A stretch of 64,000 bases of DNA from Acidimicrobiales bacterium (GTDB lineage: Bacteria > Actinomycetota > Acidimicrobiia > Acidimicrobiales > SHLQ01): positions 88,532-152,531 of the forward strand of contig JAHDEJ010000008.1 in NCBI GenBank assembly GCA_020628865.1. The letters run 5' to 3'. Of this stretch, positions 1 to 8,609 are shown in pieces. Every line of letters begins with the position of its first letter. Position 1 is the stretch's first letter. The position numbers and the translations under genes are program-made. The notes under the pieces are model-generated. The model did not search any database, was not told the DNA's origin, and saw nothing but the letters and a program-made list of their open reading frames with translations.

Positions 1-2
1 TC

Positions 3-665
3 CTCAACATCGCCGAGCTCTACGACGACGCCAATTGGCTCATGTACGACGAGGACGGAAACATCAACGTCACGGAGACGGCCGAAGAGTTCGATCTCGC
101 CGCCCGCCCCGACGTCGACCCCGAGCTGCAGAACCACTGTGTTGAGGGACGACTCGAATGGCTGGAGAACGGCGAGCCGGTGGCGTCGACCGTGCTGATC
201 CCGGTCGAGCCGCAGCTGACCGGCTCGGCCACGACCTCCGGCGGCAACCTCGGGGTGACGCTCGATGGCGTGGTCATCGCCCAGTCCGCTCCGGTGGATG
301 CGATTCTGAGCGCCTACACGATCGCTGCGTTCGACGATTGTGGCGGCCACTACAACCCGGTCGACGGCTACCACCTGCACGGCGCCGTCGGCTGCTCGGA
401 GACCGGCGACGCCGTGGACGGCGAAACGCCGATGTTCGCGTATGCGATGGACGGCTTCCCGGTGCACAGCCCGCTCGATGATGCGGACGCCGCCGATCTG
501 GACGAGTGCAACGGCCACACGACCGACGAGCTCGGCTACCACTACCACGCCAACAGCGCGGAAGAGAACCTTGTGCTCGAGTGCTTCATGGGTGCCATCG
601 TGGCCACGGACGACGCGGCCGGTGGCCGACCGGCCGGCCCGCCCCCAGGTGCTGAGGGCGAGTGA
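3..665 (+). CDS. YHYH domain-containing protein, 5'-truncated by the window edge
   Basis: The reading frame is open to the left edge of the window, so the N-terminus is missing; the first in-frame ATG is at 42. The protein shows the His-rich signature of YHYH proteins: GGHYNPVDGYHLHGAVG in the middle, then YAMDGFPVHSP and ELGYHYHAN near the end. The family is usually exported and its biochemical role is poorly defined, although the many His residues suggest metal binding. The C-terminal tail is a Gly/Pro-rich low-complexity segment. It faces a leftward SDR gene that ends 11 bases downstream. Confidence 0.8.
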   Translation, partial: LNIAELYDDANWLMYDEDGNINVTETAEEFDLAARPDVDPELQNHCVEGRLEWLENGEPVASTVLIPVEPQLTGSATTSGGNLGVTLDGVVIAQSAPVDAILSAYTIAAFDDCGGHYNPVDGYHLHGAVGCSETGDAVDGETPMFAYAMDGFPVHSPLDDADAADLDECNGHTTDELGYHYHANSAEENLVLECFMGAIVATDDAAGGRPAGPPPGAEGE

Positions 666-676
666 CCCGAGGCTGG

Positions 677-1474
677 TCAGCCGATCATCTGATCCAGCTG
701 TTCGACGAGTGCTGCGTTCTTGGCGGCATCGAGGGCGTCGGGGTGCGGCGGGCCGAACGCGCGGGCATCGTTGTCGAAGTACGCGCCTGACGCGTCGGCA
801 AACTCCTCGTCGAGCGATGCACGAACGAGGATGTCGGCGCCGATGTTGATGTCGCTTCCGGCAACGCCGAAGCCTTCCTGCACCATCTTGGTGGCGAGCA
901 GGGAGCCGGGGTTGACGGCGACGACGATCGGGCCGGCCGAACCCAGGGTGTCGGCGAGGTGGCGGCTCCACATGGTGATCGCCAACTTGCTCTGCGAGTA
1001 GGCGTCCATGTCGGCGAGCTGGCGTTGTCCGGCGAGGGCGGCCGCATCCACGGGGGCCTGCGCCGCGGACGACAGGTTCACGATTCGGCCGTCGGCACCG
1101 AGGAGTGGCAGCAACAGTTTCGTCAGCCGGTACGGCGCCACCGTGTTGACCACGAAGCGGATGTCTTCACCGCTCTCCAGGATCGGATTGGGTGCCTTCA
1201 GCACGCCGGCGTTGTTGATGACCACGTCCAGGTGATCGTGACGTTCGCGAATGGCGGCGGCGAGCGCGTCGACGTCGGCCATGTTCGACAGATCGGCGAT
1301 GTAGGTCTCGAGCACGGCGTCGGGTGCTTCGGCCTGGACCGCCTGCATCGCGTCGTGGAGCTTGTTCGGGTTGCGGCCGTGGAGCAGCACGCGGTGTCCC
1401 AGCGCGGCGAGCTTCTTTGCGGCTTCGAGGCCGATGCCATCGGAAGCGCCGGTGAGCAGGATGGTCTTGGACAT
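677..1474 (-). CDS. short-chain dehydrogenase/reductase (SDR)
   Basis: 265 residues starting MSKTILLTGASDG, with the Gly-rich NAD(P) loop TGASDGIG near residues 8-15, the NNAG motif, a catalytic Ser in NLSSAAQ and an Asp-Ala-Tyr-Ser-Gln-Ser-Lys active-site segment (YxxxK). ATG at 1474 is chosen because AGGAG lies just upstream; extending further upstream would run through the promoter. It belongs to the oxidoreductase branch that acts on small alcohols or ketones; the substrate cannot be told. It is transcribed divergently from an HxlR-type regulator that probably controls it. Confidence 0.9.
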   Translation of the reverse strand: MSKTILLTGASDGIGLEAAKKLAALGHRVLLHGRNPNKLHDAMQAVQAEAPDAVLETYIADLSNMADVDALAAAIRERHDHLDVVINNAGVLKAPNPILESGEDIRFVVNTVAPYRLTKLLLPLLGADGRIVNLSSAAQAPVDAAALAGQRQLADMDAYSQSKLAITMWSRHLADTLGSAGPIVVAVNPGSLLATKMVQEGFGVAGSDINIGADILVRASLDEEFADASGAYFDNDARAFGPPHPDALDAAKNAALVEQLDQMIG

Positions 1475-1587
1475 GTGATGTTCTCCTCGAGCAACGGGAA
1501 GAAAGGCTTGCGTTTCCCGTACGCACTCATCATCCTCGTAGTGGTACCCGCAAGCAAGAAGGCACCTGAGTGTGAGGTAGGTACCCG
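1475..1587. promoter_or_regulatory. divergent promoter/operator between SDR and HxlR genes
   Basis: The 113-base gap holds two copies of GGTACCCG, at 1543-1550 and 1580-1587, 37 bases apart. Each contains the palindrome GGTACC, and the second abuts the HxlR start codon and overlaps its ribosome-binding region. HxlR proteins normally bind short GTAC-type inverted repeats between themselves and a divergent oxidoreductase, so these boxes are the likely operator; that assignment is inference. Confidence 0.45.
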
Positions 1588-1980
1588 ATGGAAACCACAT
1601 CCACATCCGCCGACGATTGCGGCGATCTCTACCTGGCCGAATGTCCCTGTCGGGACATCCTCGATCTCGTCGCATCCAAGTGGTCGACGCTCATCATCGG
1701 CGTCCTCGAAGAGGAGCCGCACCGGTTCGGCCAACTCCGTCGGGCCATCCCGGGAATCACCCAGAAGATGCTGACCCAGACGCTTCGCCGCCTCGAACAA
1801 GACGGGCTCGTCCACCGCGAGGTCCTCGTCGAAATGCGACCACCCCAGGTCGAGTATTCACTGACCGCGCTCGGCGAGAGCATCACCGAACCACTGGCGG
1901 CCATCCGGGACTGGTCCGAGCAGCACCTGCCCCACGTGCGTGAGGCGCGGGAGGCGTTCGAAGCTCGCCAGCCGGCGTGA
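1588..1980 (+). CDS. HxlR-family transcriptional regulator
   Basis: 130 residues with the HxlR winged-helix core: Cys-Pro-Cys near residue 19-21, then the KWSTLIIGVL helix, LRRAIPGITQKMLTQTLRRL recognition region and the wing EYSLTALGESI. HxlR regulators of this kind sense redox stress or electrophiles, often by a conserved N-terminal Cys, and repress a divergent oxidoreductase. The divergent SDR at 677-1474 is the obvious target. Confidence 0.88.
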   Translation: METTSTSADDCGDLYLAECPCRDILDLVASKWSTLIIGVLEEEPHRFGQLRRAIPGITQKMLTQTLRRLEQDGLVHREVLVEMRPPQVEYSLTALGESITEPLAAIRDWSEQHLPHVREAREAFEARQPA

Positions 1981-2056
1981 GCCCGACGGCGCCGCCGAGT
2001 CTGAACGATCGTTCAAGGCGGGCTACGTTGGCTCGCAGCAGACGACGGGGAGGGAC

Positions 2057-3202
2057 ATGAGCACTGCGGAACAGCCGGTCGACATCGCCACGGGTTGGAC
2101 GCCCGAACCCGGAGCCTCGATGTCGCTCCACGCCGATGCCTACACGCGACCGCACTGGTTCGAGACCGACCAGAGCGCCATCATTCGCCGAAGCTGGCAG
2201 TGGGTCTGCCACGGCGAAAAACTGCGGGATCCCGGCAGCTACGTGACCGAGGACATCGGCGGCATGCCGATCGTCGCACTGCGAGACACCGATGGCGTCC
2301 TTCGAGCGTTCTACAACGTGTGCCAGCACCGGGCCCACCACCTGGTCGAGGGCGAAGGCGCCATCCGCAATCTCGTCTGCCCATACCACGCCTGGTCGTA
2401 CGACCTCACCGGTCGACTGAAGGCCGCCCGCCACACGGGCAACCTGGAGAACTTCGACCCCGGCACCATCTGCCTCGATGCGGTGCAGGTGGAGGAGTTC
2501 GGCGGATTCATCTACGTGAACCTCGACCCGGCTGCCGCCCCACTCGCGGAGCAGGCCGGCGATCTCGGCAATGAGATCGCCAACTGGGCGCCCGACGTGA
2601 ACGAGCTCACGTTCGCCCACCGGCTCTCCTACACGATCGACAGCAACTGGAAGAACGTCGTCGACAACTTCCTCGAGTGCTACCACTGCCATGTCGCCCA
2701 CAAGGACTTCGTCTCACTCGTCGACATGGACACCTACGAGGTGACGACGCACGGCATCTACTCGAGTCACATGGCCGAGGCCGGCAAGACGGACAACACC
2801 GCCTACGACGTGAGCGACGCCACCGTCACCGACCACGCCGTCTGGTGGCTGTGGCCCAACACGTGCATCATGCGGTACCCCGGTCGCGGCAACATGATCA
2901 TTCTCAAGATCATCCCCGCCGGACCCAACCGCTCCTACGAGACGTACGACTTCTTCCTCGAGTCCGCCGAGCCGAACGAGGCCGAGCTCGAATCGATCCG
3001 CTACCTGGACGAGGTGCTGCAGGTGGAGGACATCAACCTCGTGGAGAGCGTGCAGCGTGGCATGGAGACACCGGCATTCACGCAGGGGCGCATCGTGAAC
3101 GACCCGGCCGGTTCCGGCCTGAGCGAACATGCGCTCCACCACTTCCACGGGCTCGTGCTCGACCACTACCGGGCGGCCGCCGCCGAAGGGACCACGCCAT
3201 GA
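2057..3202 (+). CDS. Rieske non-haem iron oxygenase, large (alpha) subunit
   Basis: 381 residues. The Rieske 2Fe-2S ligands are Cys89-x-His91 (NVCQHRAHH) and Cys108-x2-His111 (CPYHAW). The catalytic domain carries NFLECYHCHVAH, whose two His residues bind mononuclear iron and whose Glu occupies the place of the usual bridging Asp, as in quaternary-amine oxygenases (choline, glycine betaine and carnitine monooxygenases). ATG at 2057 has GGGAGGGA upstream. No ferredoxin or reductase gene is adjacent, so the electron partner must be elsewhere. The next gene overlaps by ATGA, indicating co-translation with an SDR that may oxidise the product. Confidence 0.88.
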   Translation: MSTAEQPVDIATGWTPEPGASMSLHADAYTRPHWFETDQSAIIRRSWQWVCHGEKLRDPGSYVTEDIGGMPIVALRDTDGVLRAFYNVCQHRAHHLVEGEGAIRNLVCPYHAWSYDLTGRLKAARHTGNLENFDPGTICLDAVQVEEFGGFIYVNLDPAAAPLAEQAGDLGNEIANWAPDVNELTFAHRLSYTIDSNWKNVVDNFLECYHCHVAHKDFVSLVDMDTYEVTTHGIYSSHMAEAGKTDNTAYDVSDATVTDHAVWWLWPNTCIMRYPGRGNMIILKIIPAGPNRSYETYDFFLESAEPNEAELESIRYLDEVLQVEDINLVESVQRGMETPAFTQGRIVNDPAGSGLSEHALHHFHGLVLDHYRAAAAEGTTP

Positions 3203-3966
3203 CCGGAATGCTCGACGGACGGGTCGCGCTGGTGACCGGCGGGCGCGGTGGCGCCGGCCGCGCGATCTGCGCCCGGTTCGAAGCCGAAGGCGCTCACGTC
3301 TACGCGGCCGATCTGGCCGAGGGCGGTTCGGACGCCGACGGCCCAGCCGCCGGGACCTTCCTACGGCTCGACGTGACGAGCGAGGACGAGGTGCTCGCCG
3401 CGATGGACCGGGTCCGGTCCGATCACGGCCGGCTCGACGTGCTCGTGAACGCCGCGGGAATCGAGGTGGAGGCAACCATCGAAGAAACGAGCCTCGACGA
3501 CTTCAACCGGATCATGGCGATCAACGTGACCGGCACCTTCCTCACGTCGAAGTATGCGCTGCCATTGCTCCGCGGGTCCGAGAACGCGTCGATCATCAAC
3601 TTCGGCAGCTACGACGGATTCATCGCCGACCCGGGCCTGGCCGCCTATTGCGCCACGAAGGGCGCCGTGCACGCACTCACGAAGGCGATGGCTTGCGACC
3701 ACGGCCCCGAGGGAATTCGGGTCAACGCCATCTGCCCCGGCTACGTGGACACGCCGATGTTGCAGCAGTTTTTCCCGGACGGCACCGACCCGGCCGACGT
3801 TCGGGCCGAGGCCGAGGCCGTTCATCCGCTGCGCACGATCGGCACTGCGACGGACATGGCCAACCTCGTCAACTGGTTGGCCAGCGACGAAGCCCGCTAC
3901 GCCAGCGGCCAGCTGTGGGTCCTCGACGGTGGACTCTCCGCCCAGGTCCAGCAGATGCGCCTGTGA
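3199..3966 (+). CDS. SDR family oxidoreductase, coupled to the Rieske oxygenase
   Basis: 255 residues starting MTGMLDGRVALVTGG; the cofactor loop is TGGRGGAGRA, NAAG follows, and the active site is Tyr-Cys-Ala-Thr-Lys with the downstream NAICPGYVDTPM typical of classical SDRs. Its ATG overlaps the stop of the oxygenase (ATGA at 3199-3202), so the two are translationally coupled and likely act in one catabolic step. The substrate is unknown. Confidence 0.9.
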   Translation: MTGMLDGRVALVTGGRGGAGRAICARFEAEGAHVYAADLAEGGSDADGPAAGTFLRLDVTSEDEVLAAMDRVRSDHGRLDVLVNAAGIEVEATIEETSLDDFNRIMAINVTGTFLTSKYALPLLRGSENASIINFGSYDGFIADPGLAAYCATKGAVHALTKAMACDHGPEGIRVNAICPGYVDTPMLQQFFPDGTDPADVRAEAEAVHPLRTIGTATDMANLVNWLASDEARYASGQLWVLDGGLSAQVQQMRL

Positions 3967-3986
3967 GCCGCGCGATCGGCTGAGCG

Positions 3987-4631
3987 TCAGGCGGCCGGTT
4001 CTGCCAGCTGCTGGAGAAAGCTCGTGTAGGTGTCCACGCCCTGGGCACCGGTCACCAGATATTGGCGATCAAACACCATCGCGGGCACGCCCGTGATGCC
4101 CTGCTGGATCCAGAAGCGCTGTGCGTCACGGACGTCAGAGGCGAACCGCTGATCGGTCAGCACTGCGTGCGCTTCGTCCCGGTCGAGCCCGATCTCGGCC
4201 GCCACGTCGGCGAGCACGTCGATGTCAGACAGGTTGCGCCCGTCGGTGAAGTGCGCCGAGAACAGGGCAAGCTTCAGGTCGTTCTTCCGGCCCTGCTCGT
4301 CGGCCCAGTGCAGCAACTGATGGGCGTTGAACGTGTTGTGCATCCGGACGCCATCATCGAACCGGAAGTCGAAGTCGAGTTCGGCGCCGAGCTTCGTCAT
4401 CTGCTGGCGGGTTTGTTCGGACTGCTCCTTCGTCGAGCCGTACTTCTCGGCCAGATGCTCGGTCATGTCCTGCCCGACGAGGGGCATGTTCGGGTTGAGT
4501 TCGAACGGGTGCCAGTTGATGTCGTAGTCGGTCCCGGTCGCATCGAGCGCCTGGGTGAGCTGGCGATGCCCGATGATGCACCACGGGCACATGACGTCGG
4601 AGGCGATGTCGATACGAAGCGGTTCGGTCAT
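3987..4631 (-). CDS. DsbA/FrnE family 2-hydroxychromene isomerase-like oxidoreductase
   Basis: 214 residues with a thioredoxin-fold CPWC active site at about residues 15-18 (DVMCPWCIIGH), a long alpha-helical insertion and a GVPAMVF cis-Pro loop near the C-terminus. The layout matches cytoplasmic FrnE-type DsbA proteins, and no signal peptide is present. ATG at 4631 is preceded by AGGATGG. It follows the ABC permease gene by 56 bases on the same strand and may be read from the same transcript. Confidence 0.88.
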   Translation of the reverse strand: MTEPLRIDIASDVMCPWCIIGHRQLTQALDATGTDYDINWHPFELNPNMPLVGQDMTEHLAEKYGSTKEQSEQTRQQMTKLGAELDFDFRFDDGVRMHNTFNAHQLLHWADEQGRKNDLKLALFSAHFTDGRNLSDIDVLADVAAEIGLDRDEAHAVLTDQRFASDVRDAQRFWIQQGITGVPAMVFDRQYLVTGAQGVDTYTSFLQQLAEPAA

Positions 4632-4687
4632 GGGGCCATCCTGTTCAGGTTCGAGCCAGTCGTTGCAGAACCAGCCCAACCACGACG

Positions 4688-5488
4688 CTATTCCCGCTCG
4701 ACCCCGTGCCGGCGGCGGACGCGCTCCTCGGCGGACCGAACCAGCGAGTTGACCACGAGGCTGATCAGCCCGGCGATCACGATCAAGGCATAGACGCGTG
4801 CGGGTTGAAACGTGCGTTGCGCATCGCCGACCAGGGCGCCGACGCCGTTGACGCCGGTCAGGTATTCGACCAGCAGGGTGATCACGAGGGCGACCGGGGT
4901 CGCCACGCGCACGCCGAGCAGCACGGCTGGCATGACCGCTGGCAGCAGAACGCTGCCGATGGTGCGCCGCCGTGACAGCCGAAGCGAGCGGGCCATGTCC
5001 AACCGCACCGGATCGATGGAGCGAATGCCGGTTCGCGTGTTCAGCATGATCGGCCAGACTGCGGCGAGCACGACGACGACGATCTTCATGGGCTCGTCGA
5101 AGCCCAGCAGGAGCGTGGCCACGGGCACCATGGCGGCGGGCGGCAGGGCACGGGCGAATTCGAACATGGGACCGAAGGCCCGGTCGGTGCGCGCCGACAC
5201 GCCCACCGCAATGCCGATTGTCACGCCGACGATGGTGGCGATCACGAGACCGAGGCTGAACGTCCGTGTGGTGTCGATGATCGCCGGAATGATGTCTTCG
5301 CCCTGCCCTCGGGTGAACAGCGCCGGCCACCACGACGATGGCGCCGGGTAGAAGGGCGAGTCCGGGGAGCCGATGATCTCCCACACGATCACCAGGACCA
5401 CGAGCGGAACCAGGCCCGTGAGGACCTCGAAGCGGCGACCCCTCGTGGAGTCGCCCGTCGGACGACCGGAACGGTGCATTGCGGTCAC
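4688..5488 (-). CDS. ABC transporter permease (SsuC/TauC-like), second of two
   Basis: About 266 residues with several hydrophobic membrane segments and the binding-protein-dependent permease signature region containing EFARALPPAAMVPVATLLLG and the cytoplasmic MARSLRLS loop that contacts the ATPase. The start is taken as GTG at 5488 because it overlaps the upstream permease stop as GTGA; an ATG three codons later (5479) is the alternative. Homologous in layout to its neighbour at 5485-6279, so the transporter has two different permeases. Confidence 0.85.
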   Translation of the reverse strand: MTAMHRSGRPTGDSTRGRRFEVLTGLVPLVVLVIVWEIIGSPDSPFYPAPSSWWPALFTRGQGEDIIPAIIDTTRTFSLGLVIATIVGVTIGIAVGVSARTDRAFGPMFEFARALPPAAMVPVATLLLGFDEPMKIVVVVLAAVWPIMLNTRTGIRSIDPVRLDMARSLRLSRRRTIGSVLLPAVMPAVLLGVRVATPVALVITLLVEYLTGVNGVGALVGDAQRTFQPARVYALIVIAGLISLVVNSLVRSAEERVRRRHGVERE

Positions 5489-6279
5489 CACGATCGACCG
5501 TCCGGCGTGTCTCCTCCGGGCACCAGCGCTCGGACAACGGTGCGAAAGATCGCATTGAGCACCACGCCGAGGAGTCCGGCGACGATCACGTAGACGAACA
5601 TGAGCGCGGGCTGAAGTGCCTGGCGGGCGCGGATGAGGCCGTCCCCGATGCCTGCGGGGTTGCCGACGATTTCGGCGACGATCGCAAGGACGAGGCACAA
5701 CGAGAGCGCCAGGCGCAGGCCCACGACGACCGAGGGAAGCGCTGCCGGCAACACGATCTTTCGAACGGTGGCGAGCCGGCCGAGGCGGAGCATGGCGCCC
5801 ACATCGCGCAGCTCCGATGGGATCGCGTGCACTCCGCCGATCGTGTTGACCAACACGGGCCAGACGCCGCCGAAGATCACGAGGACGAGCTCCATGCGAA
5901 GGGAGAACCCGAAGATGAGTAGGGCGGCCGGCACGAACGTGATCGGCGGGATGGCTCGGGTGACTTCGAAGCTGGTCATCGAAAACCGATAGGCCGTGTT
6001 CGACAGTCCGAGGATCAACCCAAGTCCGAATCCGACGGCGCTGGCCACGGACCATCCGAGCAGGGTCACGCCGACGGTGTGGATGACGCGCCCGAGCAGC
6101 TCGCCCTCGGTCACTGCGGACCGAGCCGCCAACAGAATCTCCGAGGGGGCGGGTAGGAACTGGAGTTCCGCCACCTCGGCCCGCACGAGCAGCTCCCAGA
6201 GCACTGCAGCCGCGACGAGCACGGCAGCCCCTGCGGGGTTCAGCGCCTGCCATCGACTCGTTCCCTCAGCGCGTCCCAA
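5485..6279 (-). CDS. ABC transporter permease (SsuC/TauC-like), first of two
   Basis: 264 residues; the membrane segments and the FEVTRAIPPITFVPAALLIFG motif match nitrate/sulfonate/taurine-type permeases. The only in-frame start after the upstream stop codon that keeps the whole protein is TTG at 6279, which overlaps the ATPase gene by 14 bases; GTG 19 codons downstream is the alternative. Permease pairs of this kind usually form a heterodimeric channel. Confidence 0.85.
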   Translation of the reverse strand: MGRAEGTSRWQALNPAGAAVLVAAAVLWELLVRAEVAELQFLPAPSEILLAARSAVTEGELLGRVIHTVGVTLLGWSVASAVGFGLGLILGLSNTAYRFSMTSFEVTRAIPPITFVPAALLIFGFSLRMELVLVIFGGVWPVLVNTIGGVHAIPSELRDVGAMLRLGRLATVRKIVLPAALPSVVVGLRLALSLCLVLAIVAEIVGNPAGIGDGLIRARQALQPALMFVYVIVAGLLGVVLNAIFRTVVRALVPGGDTPDGRSW

Positions 6280-7030
6280 AGATCACCTCGTGGACACGCG
6301 AGCGGGCGGCCAGAAACTCGGCGGACTCGCGGGTTCGAATCTGGGTGCGGGGGCGAGGACAGTCGACGACGACATCGGCCGCAATCCCTGCCGGTTCTCC
6401 GCCCAACACCACGACCCGATCGCTGAGGTAGACGGCCTCGTCGATGTCGTGCGTGACGAACACGACCGTCGTGGACGTCTCTGCAACCAGCGCGAGCAGC
6501 TCGTCCTCGAGGTCGGACTTGGTGAGCGCGTCGAGTGCGCCGAATGGCTCGTCCATCAGCAATGCGGCCGGGCGAGATGCGAGCGCTCGGGCGAGCTGGA
6601 CGCGCTGCTGCATTCCGCCGGAGAGTTGCGGGGGGCGGTCGTTGGCGCGATCGGCGAGGCCCACCATCTCGAGCGTCGCCGCGACGCGCTCGCTCCGTTC
6701 GGGCTTGGAAAGATGGCCTTCGAGCGGCAGTTCGACGTTTGCGGCCACCGTGCGCCATGGCAGCAAGGCGCTGGTGTAGTCCTGGAAGACGAGGCTCACG
6801 CCGTCGGGCGGGCCGTCGACGGGGCGCCCTTCGAACCGTACGGTCGACCCGGCCGAGGGCTCCTGCAGTCCGGCGAGCACACGAAGCAGGGTGGTCTTGC
6901 CGACTCCCGAGCGGCCCATGATCGAGACGAACTCGCCGCTGGCCACGTCCAAGGAGACGTCGTCGAGCACGGTTCGGTTCGCGCCGACGGCACCGACATC
7001 AGCCCGGACGGACCGGCACTCGAAGCTCAT
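6266..7030 (-). CDS. ABC transporter ATP-binding protein (SsuB/TauB-like)
   Basis: 254 residues with Walker A GRSGVGKTT near residue 39, Q-loop, signature LSGGMQQR, Walker B ALLMDEPFGALD and the switch His in FVTHDIDEA. This is the energising subunit of the importer encoded by the surrounding genes. It lies 75 bases downstream of the binding-protein gene and overlaps the first permease. Confidence 0.93.
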   Translation of the reverse strand: MSFECRSVRADVGAVGANRTVLDDVSLDVASGEFVSIMGRSGVGKTTLLRVLAGLQEPSAGSTVRFEGRPVDGPPDGVSLVFQDYTSALLPWRTVAANVELPLEGHLSKPERSERVAATLEMVGLADRANDRPPQLSGGMQQRVQLARALASRPAALLMDEPFGALDALTKSDLEDELLALVAETSTTVVFVTHDIDEAVYLSDRVVVLGGEPAGIAADVVVDCPRPRTQIRTRESAEFLAARSRVHEVIFGTR

Positions 7031-7105
7031 GTCGGCGCACTCGCCGGACGGTTGTTCACGTGGTCTCGCCGACCGATTGCCGGCGAGACCACGAGTGGCG
7101 AATGC

Positions 7106-8221
7106 TCAGCCGATGACGAGGCTCGACACATCAATCTCCCCTTCGAAGTCCCCGAGCGAGACGAGGACGTCGACCCAGCGGGTGAGGTCGTCCGTGCGGA
7201 TGTCGAGGTTGAAGGTGGGGAGCGACACGTTGGCGGCGACAGGATCGGGCATGCCGGTGTAGCCCTGCAGAATGGCGCGTGCCTCGGTTTCGTTGGAGTC
7301 GATGAACGCCTGCGCCTGCTCGAGAGACAGCTTGTATGCCTCGATGACGTCGGGGTTGGCGGCGGCCCACTCACCGTTGGCGATCCAGAAGTTCGTGGCG
7401 AGCGGGAGGCCGATGGATGCGAACGGGTCGCCGATGGACACGTTGCCCTGGCCGACGAGCGCACCGGCGAACGGTTCGAGCGCCTCCGCAGCGTCGACCT
7501 GGCCGGCGTTGAACTGCTCGACCGTGGCCGGTGGCGGCACCTGAACGCCTTCGATGGAATCCGGGTCGATGCCTTCCTGCTGCGCCCAGTAGCGGGTGGC
7601 GACGTGGATGACACCGCTGAGCGTGGGGCTGCTGACGCGCTTGCCGGCAAGGTCGGTGACGCTCTCGATGCCGGAGTCGGCCGGGACGATCACGCGGACG
7701 AACGGGTTGTCCTCGGTGTCGTTGGTGTTGCCGAGGATCTGCACCACGTCGAGGCCGGAGTCGGCGGCGCGGATCAGGTCGGTGGCGGTGCCGAGCGAGA
7801 TGTCGACCTGCTGGCCGAGCGTCGGGATGATCTCGGAAATGTTGGTGGCCGGCGTCAGCTCCACGTCGAGGCCGTTGTCGGCGAAGAAGCCCTCTTCCTG
7901 GGCGATGTTGACGAGCAGGCCGGTGGTTGCCGGCACGAAGACGAGGCGCACGGGTGTGGGCTCTGGGGCGGCCGTGGTGGTCGTCTCTTCGGGTTCTGCC
8001 TCGGTCGTGGTGGTTGTTTCGGCTTCGGTCGTCGTGGCGGCTTCTGCCTCGGTGGTCGTCACCCCCGCCGCCTCGGTCGTCGTGCTTGCCGTATCGTCGC
8101 TCGAGCTGCCGCAGGCAACGGCAATCAGCGCAAAGACGAGGGTGAGTGCGAGCACTCGTGCCCTCGACCTGGAACGGCGCCCGGGGCTCGATCCTTCACG
8201 TACCTGACCGCTGCTGCCCAT
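7106..8221 (-). CDS. ABC transporter substrate-binding lipoprotein, NMT1/SsuA-like
   Basis: 371 residues. An Arg-rich N-region and hydrophobic core lead to a lipobox (AVACGSS), so it is an exported lipoprotein. A threonine/glutamate linker of about 45 residues follows, made of repeating TTTEAE units, and then an NMT1/THI5-type periplasmic-binding domain (QVDISLGTATDLIRAADSGLDV, ANFWIANGEWAAANP). ATG at 8221 has GAGGGGA upstream. The ligand could be a sulfonate, taurine, a pyrimidine/thiamine precursor or a flavin; the sequence does not decide. Confidence 0.87.
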   Translation of the reverse strand: MGSSGQVREGSSPGRRSRSRARVLALTLVFALIAVACGSSSDDTASTTTEAAGVTTTEAEAATTTEAETTTTTEAEPEETTTTAAPEPTPVRLVFVPATTGLLVNIAQEEGFFADNGLDVELTPATNISEIIPTLGQQVDISLGTATDLIRAADSGLDVVQILGNTNDTEDNPFVRVIVPADSGIESVTDLAGKRVSSPTLSGVIHVATRYWAQQEGIDPDSIEGVQVPPPATVEQFNAGQVDAAEALEPFAGALVGQGNVSIGDPFASIGLPLATNFWIANGEWAAANPDVIEAYKLSLEQAQAFIDSNETEARAILQGYTGMPDPVAANVSLPTFNLDIRTDDLTRWVDVLVSLGDFEGEIDVSSLVIG

Positions 8222-8344
8222 GCCTGTTCCCCTCTGATCGTGCCCGGCGCATTCCGGGATCGCAGGAGCATAGTCCCCGCCAGAAGGCGCGTTCAAAGGG
8301 AACGAGGCAGAGGGAGTTGGAGCGATGGGGCTTGTGGGGGCTGT

Positions 8345-8608
8345 TCAGGCCGATTCGGCGATGGCCTCGGCCCGATCGGCGACGCCGCCCAGCGCCCCGG
8401 CAATCGTGGTGAGCTGCTCGTTGATCTTGGTGACGCTCGGGCCGATCGACGAACACTGGGTCTCGACCGCACGAACCCCGTAGGTCGACTTCGCCAGGTG
8501 CCGGGCGATCTCGTGAAGCGAAGCGGAGATTCGGATGAGATAGAACGCAAGGACGGCGATGACGAGGCCGATTTCGACGACGGTGAGGGTGATGAGGAGG
8601 TTGCGCAT
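8345..8608 (-). CDS. small single-span membrane protein (paralog of 9360-9623)
   Basis: 87 residues starting MRNLLITLTVVEIGLVI: one N-terminal transmembrane helix, then an amphipathic, coiled-coil-prone soluble part with YGVRAVETQ and LTTIAGALGGV. It aligns with the protein at 9360-9623 over its whole length (YLIRI / YLVRV; TYGVRA / TFGVRA; IAGAL / ISGAL). The gene starts one base after the stop of the next upstream gene. The function is unknown; the cluster lies directly downstream of the hydrogenase accessory genes. Confidence 0.7.
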   Translation of the reverse strand: MRNLLITLTVVEIGLVIAVLAFYLIRISASLHEIARHLAKSTYGVRAVETQCSSIGPSVTKINEQLTTIAGALGGVADRAEAIAESA

Positions 8609-8609
8609 G

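Noticed and set aside
4688..6253. 521-residue single frame covering both permease genes as a fused permease
   Set aside because: Its first half is an out-of-frame shadow of the permease at 5485-6279; only the second half is real.
7930..8110. Short repeats in the ABC receptor gene considered as a CRISPR array
   Set aside because: The repeats lie within a coding frame and encode a Thr/Glu linker; no constant repeat-spacer spacing.
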